A stretch of 64,000 bases of DNA from Lutibacillus sp052034115 (GTDB lineage Bacteria > Actinomycetota > Actinomycetes > Actinomycetales > Dermatophilaceae), in the NCBI GenBank assembly GCA_052034115.1, contig JBPOIZ010000033.1, forward strand, positions 1 to 64,000, in the 5' to 3' direction. Position 1 is the stretch's first letter. Every line of letters starts with the position of its first letter. A program made the position numbers and the translations under genes. The notes beneath the pieces were generated by a model. That model searched no databases and was not told the DNA's origin. It saw only the letters and a program-made list of their open reading frames with translations. Shown here piece by piece: positions 58,371 through 64,000 of this stretch.

Positions 58371-59702
58371 ATGGCAGCGCATCGGGTCGTCGTCATCGGA
58401 TCCGGCTTCGGCGGCCTCTTCACGACCCAGGCCCTGCGCCGCCGCGGCGACGTCGAGGTCACCCTCATCGCCAAGACGACGCACCACTTGTTCCAACCCC
58501 TGCTCTATCAGGTGGCCACCGGCATTCTGTCCGAGGGCGAGATCGCGCCCAGCACCCGAGAGATCCTGGCGCGACAGGCCAACGCCCGAGTCATTCTCGG
58601 CACGGTGACCGATATCGACGTCGAGGCCCGAACCGTCACCTCGCAGGTGCTGGACCAGACCACTGTCACGCCATACGACTCGTTGGTCGTCGCAGCTGGC
58701 GCGGGCCAGTCGTGGTTCGGCAACGACCACTTCGCGGCGCACGCCCCGGGCATGAAGAGCATCGACGACGCCCTCGAGCTGCGGGGCCGGATCTTCAGCG
58801 CGTTCGAGTGGGCCGAGTTGGCGACCTCGCCCAGCGACGCCGCCGCATACCTGACGTTCGTCGTCGTGGGGGCCGGGCCCACCGGCGTGGAGATGGCCGG
58901 GCAGATCGCCGAGCTGTCCCGCCGGACCTTGGCCCGCGACTTCCGCACGATCGATCCGACCTCGGCGCGAGTCATCCTCCTCGACGCGGCAGACCAGGTG
59001 CTGCCCTCCTTCGGCGCGAACCTCGGGGCTGCTGCGGCGGCGCGCCTGCGGGACATGGGCGTCGAGGTGCGACTGCGCGCCACGGTCGTCGATGTCGACG
59101 CCGCCGGCCTGGTCGTCGAGTCGACCGACGGGCGACGAGAGCGCATCGAGAGCGTGACCAAGGTGTGGGCGGCCGGGGTGCAGGCGTCGCCGTTGGCGGG
59201 GCTCCTCGCCGAGCGCACCGGGGCCGGAGTGGACCGGGCCGGACGCATCGCCGTCCAGCCCGACCTCACCCTGCCCGGGCATCCCGAGGTGTTCGTCGTC
59301 GGAGACATGGCCGCGCTGGCCGATCTGCCCGGCGTGGCACAGGTCGCCATCCAGGGTGGCCGGTATGCCGCCGCGCGCATCATGGCCCGACTCGACGGGA
59401 GGCCCGATGGGCCGCCTTTTGCGTACCGCGACAAGGGGTCGATGGCCACGATCTCGCGGTTCAGTGCGGTGGCGAGCATCGGGCGGGTGGCGTTCTCCGG
59501 TTTCGCGGCCTGGGTGCTGTGGCTGGCCGTCCACCTCGTCTACATCATCGGCTTCAAACACCGAGTGACGACCTTGCTGCACTGGGCGGTCAGCTTCCTT
59601 GGTCGGGGTCGCTCCGAGCGCACGGTCACCCACCGACAGGTGTTCGCGCGGGCCGCCATGGAGCAGCTCGGCGACGACTTCCGGCCCACCCTGCCTCGGT
59701 GA
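58371..59702 (+). CDS. ndh: Type II NADH dehydrogenase (NDH-2)
   Basis: A 443-residue FAD enzyme passing electrons from NADH to quinone without proton pumping. Two dinucleotide folds: VVIGSGFGGLFTTQAL (FAD) and VVGAGPTGVEMAGQIAEL (NADH). FVVGDMAAL closes the FAD site. A hydrophobic C-terminal segment (about residues 380-405) anchors it at the membrane. AGGTAAGGA precedes the ATG at 58371. The upstream iron box suggests regulation by iron, logical for a respiratory route that needs no Fe-S clusters. Confidence 0.92.
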   Translation: MAAHRVVVIGSGFGGLFTTQALRRRGDVEVTLIAKTTHHLFQPLLYQVATGILSEGEIAPSTREILARQANARVILGTVTDIDVEARTVTSQVLDQTTVTPYDSLVVAAGAGQSWFGNDHFAAHAPGMKSIDDALELRGRIFSAFEWAELATSPSDAAAYLTFVVVGAGPTGVEMAGQIAELSRRTLARDFRTIDPTSARVILLDAADQVLPSFGANLGAAAAARLRDMGVEVRLRATVVDVDAAGLVVESTDGRRERIESVTKVWAAGVQASPLAGLLAERTGAGVDRAGRIAVQPDLTLPGHPEVFVVGDMAALADLPGVAQVAIQGGRYAAARIMARLDGRPDGPPFAYRDKGSMATISRFSAVASIGRVAFSGFAAWVLWLAVHLVYIIGFKHRVTTLLHWAVSFLGRGRSERTVTHRQVFARAAMEQLGDDFRPTLPR

Positions 59703-59740
59703 GCCGAAGCCTCGCACCTCGCGCAGCTGGTGCCGGGCCG

Positions 59741-60386
59741 TCAGCGGGCCAGGGCGAAGAGGTCACCGGCGCCGACGCCGGCCAAGGAGTCGAGGTGGAT
59801 CGCTCCCTCGAGCGGCGGCACGGGGACGACGTGCGGCACCGCGACGGTTCGAACCCCGGCGGCGACCGCCGAGCGGACCCCGGTCGGTGAGTCCTCGATC
59901 GCCAGGCATGCCGACGGGTCGACCCCGAGCAGTTCGGCGGCCCGCAAATACGCCTCCGGGTGGGGCTTGCCGTGGGCGACCTGGTCGCCGGTGACCACGA
60001 CGTCGAAGGTGCGCTCGGGCAGGCCATCGAGCACGGCGGCCGCCAACGACTCCCAGGACATGGTCACCAGGGCGCACGGCACGCCAAGCTCGCCCAGCTC
60101 TGCGAGCAGCTCGGTCGCACCCGGCCGCCAGCGCGCCTGGCTGCGCACGCGGTTGGCCACATCGGCCACCAGCCGCTCGACGATCTCCACCGGGTCGAGC
60201 TCGACAGGCGAATGCGCCTTGATGAACTCGGCCGAGACGATCAGCGGATTCCCCACCAGGTGCAGGCCCAGCTCGTCGGTCCACGTGCCGCCATACGAAG
60301 CCACGAGGTCGTGCTCGGCTGCGATCCAGTAGGGCTCGGTGTCGATGACGGTGCCGTCCATGTCCCACAACACGGCCGCGGGCCGC

Positions 60387-60397
<11 letters not shown>
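59741..60397 (-). CDS. HAD-family phosphatase
   Basis: A 218-residue haloacid dehalogenase-type phosphatase with all four motifs: VLWDMDGTVID (nucleophile Asp), VTMS, the Lys in HGKPHPE, and AIEDSPTG. A helical cap lies between motifs 1 and 2, which is the beta-phosphoglucomutase-like subfamily of sugar-phosphate phosphatases. Substrate unknown. The ATG at 60397 overlaps the end of metH by 11 bp, so it is co-translated with it. Confidence 0.9.
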
Positions 60398-63932
<3,535 letters not shown>

Positions 63933-64000
63933 GTTCCTTCTCCGGTTCCTGCGGTCGGGGTGCCCCGGGAGTCTAGTCGCGCCACCGGGCGGTCGCCGGG

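Noticed and set aside
63933..64000. Cobalamin riboswitch before metH
   Set aside because: Only 68 bp are visible and they show no B12-box-like sequence; a riboswitch farther upstream cannot be judged.

Overview
The window is high-GC DNA from an actinobacterium. The markers are a complete Pup-proteasome set (pafA, dop, pup, prcBA, arc), RbpA, the PafBC regulator pair, HelY, TatA/TatC, PyrR-type control of pyrimidine genes, frequent GTG starts and many leaderless promoters. The family is a guess: the gene style resembles Intrasporangiaceae-like Micrococcales. I see no insertion sequence, prophage, CRISPR array, rRNA or convincing tRNA.

Layout. 1-2300: the tail of an unidentified gene, an UMF1-type MFS transporter and rbpA with a thiol-stress-type promoter. 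2300-5200: lnt-ppm1-fxsA envelope operon (minus strand). 5200-5620: a non-coding stretch with strong hairpins. 5620-12850: a lysine degradation locus (kdd, kamD, kamE, kal on minus; kamA on plus), then a drug-type MFS gene and an Lrp/AsnC regulator. 12900-16780: a 5'-3' exonuclease, yaaA, a structured intergenic region that may encode a small RNA, and two translationally coupled paralogous HTH proteins of a family I do not recognise. 16840-24080: helY, a lipid kinase, tatC, tatA, a small membrane protein, pafC, pafB. 24140-26730: a DUF3866-type protein and two FKBP-type proteins. 26950-37180: pyrimidine biosynthesis, read pyrR-pyrB-pyrC-carA, then a secreted-protein gene inserted on the other strand, then carB-pyrD-pyrF. 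37290-40050: YceI, MarR, a flavin-type split-barrel protein and an EamA transporter. 40020-52930: the Pup-proteasome region, interrupted by two coiled-coil genes and by a hydrolase-prs-DUF3054 block. 52930-64000: trmI-linked site-2 protease, a RecB-like nuclease, an aminotransferase and aldehyde dehydrogenase pair, NDH-2, a HAD phosphatase and metH.

How the parts work together. The lysine locus covers KamA (lysine to beta-lysine), KamDE (to 3,5-diaminohexanoate), Kdd (to 3-keto-5-aminohexanoate) and Kal (3-aminobutyryl-CoA to crotonyl-CoA); the cleavage enzyme Kce is not here. The pyrimidine genes carry two matching PyrR-binding RNA elements, one before pyrR and one before an 11-residue leader peptide coupled to carB. 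Pup is deamidated by Dop, attached by PafA, and tagged proteins are unfolded by Arc into PrcBA.

The most unusual observations are the dual PyrR loops with the carB leader peptide, the secreted-protein gene wedged between carA and carB, the tandem HTH paralogs beside a possible small RNA, a strong enrichment of the asymmetric word GTATGNC, three promoters whose -10 box begins with the upstream gene's TAG stop codon, and 17-bp tandem repeats that duplicate the pyrF stop-codon region. All -10, operator and hairpin calls were made by eye.
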